A stretch of 64,000 nt of DNA from Circinella minor (lineage: Eukaryota; Mucoromycota; Mucoromycetes; Mucorales; Lichtheimiaceae). The position numbers and the translations under genes were made by a program. The notes beneath the pieces are model-generated. The model saw nothing but the letters and a program-made list of their open reading frames with translations. It made no database searches and was not told where the DNA came from. How positions within the stretch are numbered: the first letter of the stretch is position 1; the number at the start of each line of letters is the position of its first letter. Below, in pieces: positions 12,190 to 23,129 of the stretch. The DNA is taken from positions 124,001 to 188,000 of the forward strand of contig JAEPRB010000026.1 of assembly GCA_016758965.1 (NCBI GenBank), written 5' to 3'.

Positions 12190-13460
12190 GCTCAAAAATG
12201 CTCTGGTTCTTGCATGCCTTCCAATGGGTTGTTTTTCTTTTTTAAGTAGCCTGCTAAAGGTTGGTGATCTGTAACAACATGGGATTTTTTTCCTAAAAGA
12301 TAATGTCGCGTTTGTTGTACGCAATATACTAATGCTGCGCATTTCAAGCCTGTTGCGGATAATGGCTCTTCTCCTTTGGTGATGGAACGGGATAGATAGC
12401 ATATTGCGGTTTCTTTTTTTCTATCATCACAGAATTGACCGAGTGTACGTCCCAAGCCAAAATTCCGTTCCTCTGTGATCAAGTAAAAAGCTTTCTTGTA
12501 ATCGGGTCGTGATAGTACGAGTGTTTGTATCAAAACCGTTATCAAATCATTGAATGCTTTTGTTACTGCTTCTCCCCTAGGTAATGGATCGTTACCGGTC
12601 ATCTTTGTTAACGGCCGAGCTCTTTGCGAGTAACCAGTTATAATTTTTCTAACGTAGTTATAGCAACCGAGAAAACTTTGTTTTGTTCTTGGGTGGTTGT
12701 AATTAATTTTTCTTGGATAGCTTTGGTTTTATAAGGATCAATGCGTGTATAAACCATGAACATTTTTTAATATTCACTTTTAGATTAGCAATTTCCAAAC
12801 ATTCAAAACTTGTTCTAAATCTGATTAATGCGTTTGAATCTTTTTTCTATATCAACATATATCATCGATGGTAATTTGGACGGTTCAATGACACCTAATC
12901 TGCAAAATCGATTCAATTCCTTTTTTAATGCTCCAGTTTCTTCTAGCGATATTTGTAAGGTCTTGTTCTAATCAATTGTACGTCTCCTGTATCAATGGAT
13001 GCTTGTAATACTACGTTGGTGCATGATAAACTTGTATCGTCACAGCCTATGCAGGATTGATATTTTTGAAATTAATTAAAAAAAATGCATTTCGAGTTTT
13101 GGGGTCTTGGTCTTTTGGTAAGTCTGGGATATCCAATTTATTTATTTTTTGCTCTTCGGTTAATGGTGATATTGATATATGCTCGTTTTGGTGTTCCTGT
13201 TGTTCGCTTTCTGAAATGCTATATACAGTGGTTGGTTTGTTTCGTTTGCATCTTAGTATTTCATGTGGCGTTCCGACAAAACTTGCTATACTAATGATTA
13301 CTTGATGTCTGCGATATTTTGGATTGAGATGGTAAAGGGTGTTGAACTAGTGGGTATTTATTACAAGAGTAATTGTGAGTGTGTTGTCCTAGCCGTTTTT
13401 CGGGTTCAAAACGTAGTGGTTTTCAGTTGGGGATGGAAGTTTTCCATAATTATATATTGA
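12190..13460 (-). mobile_element. Decayed Ty3/Gypsy-type pol fragment
   Basis: Reading the minus strand from about 13,450 downwards there is a gag-pol linker-like stretch, then reverse-transcriptase N-terminal words (12,850-13,010, for example a segment ending GVIEPSKLPSM) and an RNase H-like domain at 12192-12602 with RHYLLGKKSHVVTDHQPLAGY. The parts lie in different frames and are separated by stops. The RNase H segment has ITEE where the family usually has T-D-A-S. No LTRs, protease or integrase were found. It is a non-functional relic; the Ty3 assignment follows the RNase H signature. Confidence 0.75.
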
Positions 13461-14582
13461 TTGATTAATTGGAATTACGTATTGAATCTTCTTTAGTCCA
13501 ATTTTCTAAATTTTGGCTCCTGGTCGCAGTAATATAATCAAGGATTGTTGTACTGGTATTCCTTCATGTTACATGAATAAGCCTTGATTGTTAACGGCTG
13601 CTTGTCGGCGTAATTGTATACGTACATCCTATGTACGTTATTTAATTTAAACTTCGTTCTACTTTGCTGATATTATACGTACTTTGTAAAAAAAAAAAAA
13701 ATAGTGACCCTTACCATACAAGAATAAGAGAACAAGAAGAATTGGACGATAATCCATATAGATGCTACATTATGCTTTATATCTATATTGCATACAGAAG
13801 AATATATTTGTAATGATGACAACAGAGATACATTCTTCAATTGAGACTGTGAAATTGCGGGAAGTGCATGTTTTTTTAACAAAGTACTATTTATACTTTA
13901 TATACTTTTATAAGATATGATTCAGAAAGGGTTTTAAAAAAATAACTTGAGGTAACAATCGTGTACCTTTATAGCGAAACTTTGTGTACTATGATTATGC
14001 ATAAATATCCGCGGCTTTTCTATACTTTTCCTCTTTTATCGGGGACCTAAACATTAGATCAAGATCAATCTGATAAAAAAGTAAAAAGCATGGTAAAATT
14101 ACTGCATTGTTACACATACCAGCGAAATTCTAAGTTGTGAAACTTTACAAAGAGGCTTGGTTAACTCTATTGTATTCTTTACGTGAATTCTTTTTACTGT
14201 TTTTACTTATAATTATATTCCTTATTCTGCAATTATATTGAGCTATTCATACTTTTTTAATGACATGTATAAAACACTCAAACCAATATTGTAATAAAAG
14301 ATAGATGTAGTTATTAACAGCAGTCGTATATAATGACATATTAACATAATAAGATCATTACCACGGCGTTAAAGTACTACCAAGACTTTATGAATGGTAA
14401 AAAAAAAGAACCAATTCTACAAGGAAAAAAAAACTTTGTTGGACTTTGTACCACATTGATATGAGTTTGTATATATAAATATACAAATTCTATATAATGA
14501 GTAAATTTCTTTTATCCTTTTGGCCCCTCTTTCCTTTTTTTTTCTTATCCTCCTCGCCTTTTTGGTTTATATATTTAAGGAA
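13461..14582. other. Intergenic upstream of the siderophore transporter
   Basis: A/T-rich with no gene. It contains an ATCTGATAA word at 14068-14076 (listed separately) and a TATA-like stretch within the near-palindrome around 14465-14490, about 100 bases before the start codon. Stray frames have no family features. Confidence 0.4.
14068..14076 (+). promoter_or_regulatory. Possible iron-GATA site (ATCWGATAA) upstream of siderophore transporter
   Basis: ATCTGATAA matches the ATCWGATAA consensus of SreA/Urbs1-type iron-responsive GATA repressors, 507 bases before the transporter ATG. Known biology makes a SIT-family promoter a natural target. The same word class also occurs at 7918 and 55024 without an iron-uptake neighbour, so a chance match is quite possible. 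Confidence 0.3.
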
Positions 14583-16739
14583 ATGAAAGTGTTTTCGAGG
14601 TTTCGATCAATTGTCCTTCGATCATCCGATGATACAGCAAAAACAAATGGTTCAATTACAGAAGAAAAACAACTGCCACAAAAAGAATTTGATGCTGACA
14701 GTGTTGCTGCGAGTGAGAAGAATTCTGCAACAGAAGAACAAGTAGATGATAATGTTCAAAAGGGTGTTCAGGCTGTTGAAGCTGTAACTTTGACATGGTC
14801 AAAGAAAACATTGATTGCCGTGTTCATTAAGTATGTTTTCTTTATCGTAATTATAGTTATTTCATTATGTGATTACATAAGTATATTTTTATTAGCTGCT
14901 AATATCTATATAAATATATAACTTAATTATTTTTCTCAATATAATAGTATTTGGTTTCTTTACTTTGTTAATGCATTTCAAAGCTCTATTTTATACAATC
15001 TACTTCCTTACGTCACTAGTGAATTCTCTACGCATTCACTTTTAAACGTTATCTATATTGTTGCAAGTGCTATTTCAGCTGCAATTTATATCCCATTAGC
15101 AAAAGTATTGGATCTTTGGGGTCGTGCTGAAGGTTTTCTTATCATGGTCACCTTTGCTACCTTAGGTTTAGTCATGATGGCTGCTTGTAACAATCTTCCT
15201 ACTTTTTGTGCCGCATATGTAAAATATCAACTACTTTCTTTTTTAAGCTAACATAGTTTATTAATTACTAGTAACAAAAACAATATATAGTATACTGATG
15301 ACAATTCTTTTTTTTTTTGGTTTCAAATCATATTTGTTTAGGTTTTCTATTCTATCGGTTTTGGAGGAATGATTTTTTCTGTTGATGTTATTACTGCTGA
15401 TGCCTCCAAGTTAAAAAATCGAGGTCTTGCATTTGCTTTTACATCTTCTCCATATATTATTACTGCATTTGCTGGCGCTAAAGCATCTGAAGGCTTTTAT
15501 GAAAACATTAGCTGGCGTTGGGGTTTCGGTGCCTTTTCTATTATCTTTCCCGTTGTCGCCGCTCCATTATACTTTATTTTGAAATTTAACATTCGCAAGG
15601 CTGAAAAGCAAGGTGTTCTACACAAAGAAAAAAGTGATAAAACAATTTTTCAAACTGTTTGGTATTACTTTATTGAATTTGATGGTAAGTTCTTTTTCTT
15701 AAAAAAAAAAAAAGAGATCGCTTTATATTTTAAAAAACAAACTGAAAAGTAAGTCGAATATATATACTTATACAAAATATTTTTTTTTTCAAATTATTAT
15801 TATATAGTTATTGGAGTTTTTGTTTTCTCTGCTGGTCTCACAGTGTTCCTTCTTCCATTTACTATTGCTGATAGTGCCCCTAATGGCTGGGAAACTCCAT
15901 ACATTATTGCCATGATTGTTGTTGGTTTTATTATGCTATTTATTTTTATTTTTTACGAAGTTTATATTGCTCCTGTACCATTACTCAACTGGAAATTATT
16001 GCGCGATCGTACAGTTATTGGTGCATGTTTATTGAACGCAACCTATCAAATTTCTTACTATTGCTGGTTTAACTACTTTACATCCTTTTTACAAGTTGTC
16101 AATGATCTAACCATTTCCGAATCCGGTTATGTGGGCAATACATTTGATGTCGTATCAGGTCTTCTCTTGCTAGGTGTTGGCTTTTTGATCCGCAAAACTG
16201 GACGATTCAAATGGCTTTTATACATTGCTGTTCCGATTTACATTTTTGCACAAGGTTTAATGATTTATTTCCGTCGTCCCAATCAATCTGTTGGTTATCT
16301 TGTCATGTGTCAAGTTTTTACTTCAATTGGTGGAAGTATCTTTATTATTGTTGTACAATTAGCGATCTTGGCCGCCGTCGATCATCAACATGTCGCTGCA
16401 ACACTTGGTCTGCTCTCCGTCGTTGGTACTGTAGGAAATGCTGTAGGTCCTACCATTTGCGGTGCTATCTGGACAAATACATTCCAACCTGCACTTATAC
16501 GACTTCTCCCTACTTCAGAGCTGGAAAATTTAGACCTTATTTATGAGGACCTTTCAACACAATTGAGTTATGAAGTTGGAAGTGAAACAAGACTGGCTAT
16601 TCAAGAAGCCTATGGTTATGCTCAGACAAGAATGCTTGCTGCTGGCACAGGCATTATGGGTTTAGCTATCATTTGGACTTTCTTGATTCGTGACATTGAT
16701 CTTAAAAAGGTCTCTCAAGTCAAGGGTACCGTCTTTTAA
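14583..16739 (+). CDS. Siderophore-iron:H+ symporter, MFS SIT family
   Basis: Exons 14583-14830, 14948-15218, 15342-15684 and 15808-16739 give 597 residues. It should import ferric siderophores across the plasma or endosomal membrane. The first about 75 residues are polar, charged and cytosolic. Membrane segments follow from WFLYFVNAFQSSI onwards, about 14 in all, as in SIT proteins. Family features are LPYVTSEFSTHSLLNVIYIV, IPLAKVLDLWGRAEGF (the MFS loop 2-3 motif), ISWRWGFGAFSIIFPVVAAP, and the C-terminal amphipathic SYEVGSETRLAIQEAYGYAQ segment. The upstream in-frame sequence lacks an ATG, so 14583 is the start. Mucorales do not make hydroxamate siderophores but take up xenosiderophores, so use of foreign siderophores is likely. 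Substrate is unknown. Confidence 0.92.
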
Positions 16740-18126
16740 CCAACACATTATTATTATTATTATTTATTACCTATTAATGGTTTTATATAACGTATGTTTT
16801 AACAAAGCAACAAAAACAAAATGTATTTTTGTATTATCGCAATATGTATTATATTTTATTATACTTGTTCTTTTTCAAAAAATTTGGAAACATTTATTAC
16901 TCCTTGTTTTATCTGTATTGTTTTATTTAATTTAATATCTTTATTTATTTATTATGTGATAAACTGCTAATTATACTATATATATATCTAATAAAATGAC
17001 CGCTTTTGATATCTTGCTTTAAGGGGAAAAGGATTAGTTCCTATTGTAAAAGGTTAATTTTTATAGATAATAATATATAAAGCAGTACAAGAAGAGATTG
17101 ATGTTCCTCTTTTAAAGTTTGACTCGACTATTATTTTCAAGAAGTTTAGGAAAGCGATTATTACTTCACTAATATTTTTATTTTTCCAGTTCTATAATTG
17201 CTTTTTAATAATATATCTAATTGTTCTACTAAAAAAGTATTACATACTGTACAAGAGCGCCAATAGAAGACGAGCTACATCCAATATTAATAAGTAGTGA
17301 TACTAATATCTGTATTTAAAATGTAATTAATAGGTATTAAGCATGAATCAATTTTTGAGTTTTATTATGAGTTGTTATAGTCGTATAGTAATTTTGCTAT
17401 TAATAAAGAGCTGTAATTGATATTAAAGAAGAACAGATGAGCCTTTTGAAATGGAATATTAATATAATAGCTACTGGTAACCATGGTCGCCAATGGGCGT
17501 GAATTGTCGAGTACAGATCAAATAGCTGGATCAATATTTTGACTTATATAGCTTATCGAATCGTGTACTTCAACCAATAAAATTATTTTCACTTCTAACG
17601 AGTCGAGTGCCCCAACCAAATGAACAACTCTATTAGCCACTCAAATATCCCATCTACCTTTTTATCATTCCTTTAAAGCTAGATCTATAATGAGTTTGCT
17701 CACAGATAATAAGTCCTACACTTATCATTTTAGTGCTTTTTAACTGGATATTTTAATAATTCAACACCCCAAAACTTCATTTGAGCTGGAATATTTAGCT
17801 ATTTCGATATTTCAGAGTAACTCAATATTTATATTGTACTAACCGAAAGTTATCGCGTGCATGCTGCATATAACACATTTGCTAATTATATCGAATATCT
17901 TATATAGTTCATCAATGATTCTTTTTGTAGTGTGGGTATACACAAGAAAGCTTTTTCCTTTCGATTTGGTTCAATTTTTAGAAAGAGCTGCAAAACATTT
18001 TACCACGGAGTAAGTTTACCGGCTTTCCGTTCCGGTTTGTTGTTTATATAAATCCTTAACTTAAAAAAAAGGTACACATACTTCCTTATGTTCTCACACA
18101 AGCATAAAAACAAAATCAATTAAAAC
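16740..18126. other. Intergenic between siderophore transporter and Mpv17 gene
   Basis: About 1.4 kb, A/T-rich, no gene seen. The distal 120 bases before the Mpv17 start carry a TATA box and a GC-richer patch with three CCGG/CCG words (18019-18035) that could bind a zinc-cluster factor; this is speculative. Confidence 0.4.
18045..18053 (+). promoter_or_regulatory. TATA box of the Mpv17-family gene
   Basis: TATATAAAT, about 82 bases before the ATG, just downstream of the CCGG-containing patch. Position and sequence fit a core promoter; no transcript data are available. Confidence 0.4.
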
Positions 18127-19206
18127 ATGTTTGCTTGGTATAATAGAGTTCTTTCAAAGCGACCTATTTTGGTTCAATGTATTACAACCGGTAAATTTCA
18201 TTTGAGTTATTAATGGATCGTTTTTTTAAATTATAGGACTAATCAGTTAATTTCGTTTTTCTCTTCGGTTTTTTTTTCCTGGTTAATAAAATAGCATTCT
18301 TATTTGGCACGGGTAAGAAGAACTTTTTTTTCTTCCTATTTTAAAAGAAAATATTTATAGATCTGATGTTTATTTTTTTATTAGGTGATGTCATTGCACA
18401 ACAAGCTATTGAAAGAAAAGGCATAGAACACCATGAAGTTGCAAGGTATTTTAAAAAAATTGAGTGATTTTTTTTTTGTAAAGTTGATTGAAAAAAAAAA
18501 TTTAATTTGATATACAACTTAGAACGTTGAGAATGGCAGGATTTGGAGGCTGTTTTGCAGGTCCGGTTTTAAGTAATTGGTATCGTTTTGTCGAACTCAA
18601 TATCAAGGGAACAACTCCAATTACAAGTAAGCATATTGAAAAAAAAAAGGGTGGTCAAACTATATTTATACTAAAATGAAAAAAAAACCCCTTTTTTTAG
18701 CGCTTTTGAAAAAGGTGGCAGCAGATCAATTCTTATGTGCACCCATCTTTATTGGAGGTAACTTGATAAAAAAAAAGTATAAAATATTAGTAATATAGTG
18801 ATATCTAATTACAAATATTGTTTAGTATTTTTCTCGGCTCAAGGTCTTTTAGAAGGAAAATCAGTGAATCAAATTCAAGAAAAATTAGAGAATGGATATA
18901 CCACTGCAGTTTTAGCCAATTATAAGGTAAGATATAATAAAGGGATAAATAATATACATTTCGTTTTTACTAACAAATAAAACAAAATATTATTATTAGA
19001 TTTGGCCAGCTGTTCAACTTATTAATTTTTATTTTACACCATTGAATTATCGTTTAATGGTTTCTAATATTGTTTCACTTGGTTGGAACGCATATTTATC
19101 TTTAGTAAATCAAAGTTCATCAGCAGCTGTATCCGAGGATTTAAAAATGAAATCTACCACTGCTGTGTCTAATATTCCAACCGAAGATTTACAACAAGTA
19201 GCTTAG
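18127..19206 (+). CDS. Mpv17/PMP22/Sym1-family membrane protein
   Basis: Seven exons: 18127-18190, 18295-18312, 18385-18445, 18523-18626, 18701-18757, 18826-18926 and 19000-19206, giving 203 residues. Exon 2 is a micro-exon of only 18 nt encoding AFLFGT. Family hallmarks include an N-terminal [59 protein letters not shown] and the C-terminal [20 protein letters not shown] followed by [13 protein letters not shown]. Four membrane segments are expected. Members sit in the mitochondrial inner membrane (Sym1) or in peroxisomes (PMP22) and influence metabolite or ion balance; the position of this one cannot be settled. The last 30 residues after the conserved core are polar and variable. Confidence 0.93.
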
Positions 19207-19248
19207 ATTTCTCCCATCTTTTATTTTTCTTTAGCCTCTTGGAAGGAA

Positions 19249-19281
<33 letters not shown>

Positions 19282-19812
19282 TTGCATATGTATAATAAAA
19301 TTTATTTGGCTTTTCATTTTTTTTTTTTTTTTTTTTGTTCATATTTATGTAAAAAGTCATATTCTAGATCGAAAACATAATTTTTTTTCAAAGGTTAAAA
19401 GATAGTTATTGTATGCCGGAGTATACATATGAAAAATGCTATTCTTTAATTCGGTAAAATAATCAATTTACCTGGGTAATATAGCCTTATTAAAAAACTC
19501 AGTAAATATGAAAAAAAAATGTATATAATTCAATATAGCAAAATAATTACTATTAAAAAAATATATAAAAAACAGTTTGATAAATGATATATTATTGTTC
19601 ACTTTGTGCATAACATATTCATTGCATGAAAAATATATCAATTCTCCCAAATTGAAATATTTTGTTCCCAGGGCTCTCTTTTTCTCAGCTTCGGTGTGGC
19701 CGAGTTAAAAAAAAAATCGGAGCTAATAAATAGTCGGAATGAGAAAAAAATTTTAAAGGGAAAAAAAACTATAAAAAGGCGATTGACCTTGGTAAATAGT
19801 TTTTTTTTTTCT
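19207..19812. other. Intergenic with long A and T runs and a GC-richer patch
   Basis: A 27-base A run (about 19254-19280) and a T run (19318-19336) follow the Mpv17 gene. From about 19,670 the DNA becomes GC-richer and includes a TGGCCGAGTT word near 19697 that resembles a pol III A-box, and a TATAAAAAGG word near 19771. These may belong to the RNA candidate that follows. No protein gene seen. Confidence 0.35.
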
Positions 19813-19960
19813 TTATCCAATCAGTAGGAAACTTATCTGCGAGGATGCTTCGGCATACCTCCTTATAATTTCTTACATATGATGAATATGTTGGGTAGTT
19901 AATGATATCCTGTGATTCTACAACACCCTGGGCGACACACCCTTTCTGATTATAATATAT
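19813..19960 (+). ncRNA. Candidate structured non-coding RNA with C/D-box features
   Basis: A GC-richer island between genes. At 19841-19861 an 8-bp stem (GAGG/CCTC and ATGC/GCAT with one bulged A) is closed by a C(TTCG)G tetraloop, the most stable tetraloop class. Downstream are a C-box match ATGATGA (19879-19885), a hairpin TGTTG(GG)TAG pairing with CTACAACA (19889-19898 with 19918-19925) and a D-box CTGA (19946-19949). The word CAACACCCTG (19921-19930) before the D-box recalls a segment of metazoan U8 snoRNA as I remember it, but this is not a verified homology. No clear terminal C/D stem is visible. Strand follows the boxes. Ends are approximate. Confidence 0.35.
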
Positions 19961-20311
19961 TTAAAAACAGGTTTTTTTATACCTGTTCACTTTATTTTAA
20001 AAAAGAAAATGAAAAAAAAAATTATTTGTAGAAAAGTATTTTTCTTTAACTTTAATAAAACATGAAACATAAAGAAATACAACAAAAGAAATAATCTTTG
20101 TTATTTTAAATATAGACATATATATCTATATATTCATGTTATATCAAAAGAAATAGTTATGTCTATACAAAAGTGTGTATATGTTTTGCTTTTTTGAAAA
20201 TATATATAATTCTTATCTTTCCCTTTTATTTTTTTGGTGGCTTGTAATACGAATTCTCTGGGTACACTTTTTTTTTTTTTGATAGTAATCATCTTTTTAT
20301 GTAGTGATATC

Positions 20312-20491
20312 ATGAGTATCACAAAAGCAGAACCACTCAATTGGAATAAAAATGATCGAGCGGAGTTAAAGAGCGTTTTGATTGTCTTAAAATGGCATTA
20401 CCGCACGAAGTTTACTTTATTGGGAGTGGCTGTTTTTATTATTTACATTATATTCGAAAGAGAAAAAAAAGATTTAGTACCAATTGGTTGA
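20312..20491 (+). CDS. Possible 59-residue single-pass membrane microprotein
   Basis: ATG at 20312 opens a 59-residue frame. It has a charged N-terminal half (AEPLNWNKNDRAELKS, then LKWHYRTK), one hydrophobic segment (about residues 36-48, LLGVAVFIIYIIF) and a charged EREKKDLVPIG tail. The topology is plausible for a small tail-anchored protein, but no family is recognised and nothing confirms transcription. The frame is also open further upstream without an ATG. It may be chance. Confidence 0.25.
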   Translation: MSITKAEPLNWNKNDRAELKSVLIVLKWHYRTKFTLLGVAVFIIYIIFEREKKDLVPIG

Positions 20492-20992
20492 TATTTTTAT
20501 AACATAATAAGATACTTTTTTGTTAATAGGTCAGCAAAAAACCAGCCACGTCATTATATAAATACTTTTTTTTTCTGGATAATAATGATAATAATAAATA
20601 AAAAAAAAATGCAATATATTATATGATGTATTTTACACGTTGTTGTACAAAACGCATGAAACCCAAATTTTTCCCGCCTAAATTCGTGAAAAACTTATAT
20701 TATGAGTGGCGCATATAATTTTTTGTTTTCTTCTTTTTTTCTTTTTTTTTTTCCCTCTTCTTCTCTTTCTTCTTTTCTCTATTTTCTTTCTATCTTTAAT
20801 TTCTAACACAAAACCTTTTACAAAAAAAAAAAAAAAAAAAAAAAAAACAAACCCCTTCCACTCCCTTTATATCTAATATATACCCTCATCTCCTTTTATT
20901 GTTTTTCTTCATTTTCTTTTTTTTTTATTTATATTTCTATCAAAGACGAAAAAAAAAAATATATTTACCTTATTATTATATCACATGCTTTA
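20492..20992. other. Promoter and pyrimidine-rich leader of the methyltransferase gene
   Basis: Contains a C/T-rich tract (20720-20820), a 26-base A run (20822-20847) and a second C/T-rich tract up to 20,930. This pattern resembles the leaders of other genes in the window. No gene seen. Confidence 0.4.
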
Positions 20993-22708
20993 ATGGGCAA
21001 TCAACAATCTCATATTGGTGGTCGTCAAAGAAGTCCTAGTACTATTACAGACCTTTATTCATCACCTCATCATCAATGGACATCTACTTCATCTTCATCG
21101 GATAATAATTTTAATAATAATCAACCTAATAGCAATTATACTCGTGAATACCCCTTACCTTCTATCATTTCATCAACGACAGATGACGGTCATGTCAAGA
21201 TGCGCAAACAATCTTCTCCTTCACCAATCTCGAGTCCTCGTTCAAGGTTTCGACCATTACGTGCATTAACGTCATTTCGATTCGATACACCTTCTATACC
21301 ATCACCTAATCATCAAAGTAATAACCATAAATCACCAAATACGAAAACGACACCAAACACCATAGTAACGGATAATAATAATAATAATAATAATAGCATA
21401 GCAACAGATGCACTTGTTGTACCTCCTATCCCTGCATCCGTGCATCCTTTATCAAAGGTAGCGACGCACCACTCCGACTCGAAACAACATACAACAAGTA
21501 TGAACAGTATCAATACGACTATTAGTGCAAATACGAGTCACCATACACCTTCTGGAACAATAGATGATTTAGAATATATGTGGATGTCTGGACGAAAATA
21601 TCATTTATTACCATCATGTCCATATATGTTACCTTGTGATGATGATGAGGTTGACCGACTTCATTTATTACATTTCATGGTCCGATTTGCTATCCAAGGG
21701 TAAATAATTAAATGAACAAGAAACGAAAAAACATATTTTCTTATAACTTACTCTTTTGTTGGGGAAACATTTTTTTTATTTCTAATTAGAAATTACTTGG
21801 CACCTGTGAGTGATGTTTTACGTAAAGGAGGACGTGTATTAGATGTTGGATGTGGACCAGGTTCATGGACAATGGAAATCGCAGGCGAATATCCAAAATC
21901 TCAAGTAGTGGGGATAGATATTAATCCAATGTTTCCCCGTGATATCAAACCATCCAATTGTTCATTTCATCAATACAATCTACTTGATGGTCTTCCTTTT
22001 GAAGACGCGTCATTTGATTATATATTCATGCGGTATGTAATACAACATTGATATTTGAAAAAATCTTAAATTTTTTGATTATTTAGATTAAAACAACTAA
22101 ACTTTATATAATTATAGATTTATTGGTCTCGGTATCAAAAATAAACAATGGTCAAAAGTACTAATAGAACTTACAAGACTATTAAAGCCTGGTGGGTGGA
22201 TTGAATTAGCAGAACAAGACACAGAAATGTATCGGGCAGGACCTAAGACACTCGACTTGAACAACAAACTGGTGGAAGTGATGGAAATACAGCATATTGA
22301 TCCGCAGATAGGACGCTCTTTGAAAGAGCGACTAGAAAAACAGGATGAATTGACAAATGTGACAACAACTTTTATCTCTTGTCCTGGAGGACAATGGGCT
22401 GGAAAGGTAATAATAATAAAAATAAAATTATATTGTAGAAATGATCATCTATAACTGACATAAAAAAAAATATATATATTTGTTTATTTTTATAATAGCT
22501 GGGTCAACTTACTCTACAATCATGGCAAGCATATTATCAAGCACTTGGTCCACAAATCTGTAATACACTTAATATTCCTATAAAACAATATGAAGAACAT
22601 TTAAAGACTTGTTGGACTGAAGCAAATGAATATAAAACATTTGAAAATGTTCATTTTGCTTATGCTCAAAAGAAGGCTGCGAATACTACTACTTTATCAA
22701 ATACTTAA
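20993..22708 (+). CDS. Class I SAM-dependent methyltransferase with long disordered N-terminus
   Basis: Exons 20993-21699, 21790-22032, 22118-22406 and 22499-22708 give 482 residues. About the first 200 residues are Ser/Asn/Thr/His-rich and probably disordered. The protein begins MGNQQSHIGG, which fits the N-myristoylation rule (Gly2, Ser6). The catalytic domain starts near residue 185: WMSGRKYH, then SAM motif I RVLDVGCGPGSWTMEIA (about 251-267), the acidic motif II in VVGIDIN, YNLLDGLPFEDASFDYIFMR and LLKPGGWIELAEQD. The fold is that of the Methyltransf_25/UbiE type found in many fungal secondary-metabolism and LaeA-like proteins. Substrate is unknown. Ends convergently with the minus-strand gene at 23130. 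Confidence 0.88.
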
Positions 22709-23129
22709 CACAAAAAAGAAAGTATACAATTACAATACAATCTATCTCTCTTTTCTTATCACTCTTTTTTTTTACACCCAACTTTTTTTTTTCTTTTTGT
22801 ATCATATTTTTGTAGTTTAAATATACATTTACCACATGGCCCCAACCTAATACACCTAAAAAAAAATTTTTTCTAATGGCACACACACACACGCAAACAC
22901 ACACACCACAATCTTATATCTCTTTTTTTTTTCTTTATTGGCAAGCATTACGTACTTTTGTATCATTTTTATAATAATGCCGTTTTTATAAAAATGATAA
23001 ATAATATTTTTCACCCTATCTTATACATTAATAATAATCACAATAATAATAATACGGCCTAATAATAAACTCATTATAATAATAATAATAAACCCCACAT
23101 TCAAAGATTCATCTGGATTGATTGTATCC
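22709..23129. other. Convergent 3' region with a CA-repeat
   Basis: About 420 bases between two convergent genes. It includes an imperfect CA microsatellite (22879-22909) and AAT-rich repeats (23028-23090). These are 3' UTRs; no gene seen. Confidence 0.5.

Noticed and set aside
19690..19705. tRNA-like TGGCCGAGTT word
   Set aside because: Only an A-box-like match; no anticodon arm, T-arm or B-box follows, so it is not a tRNA gene.
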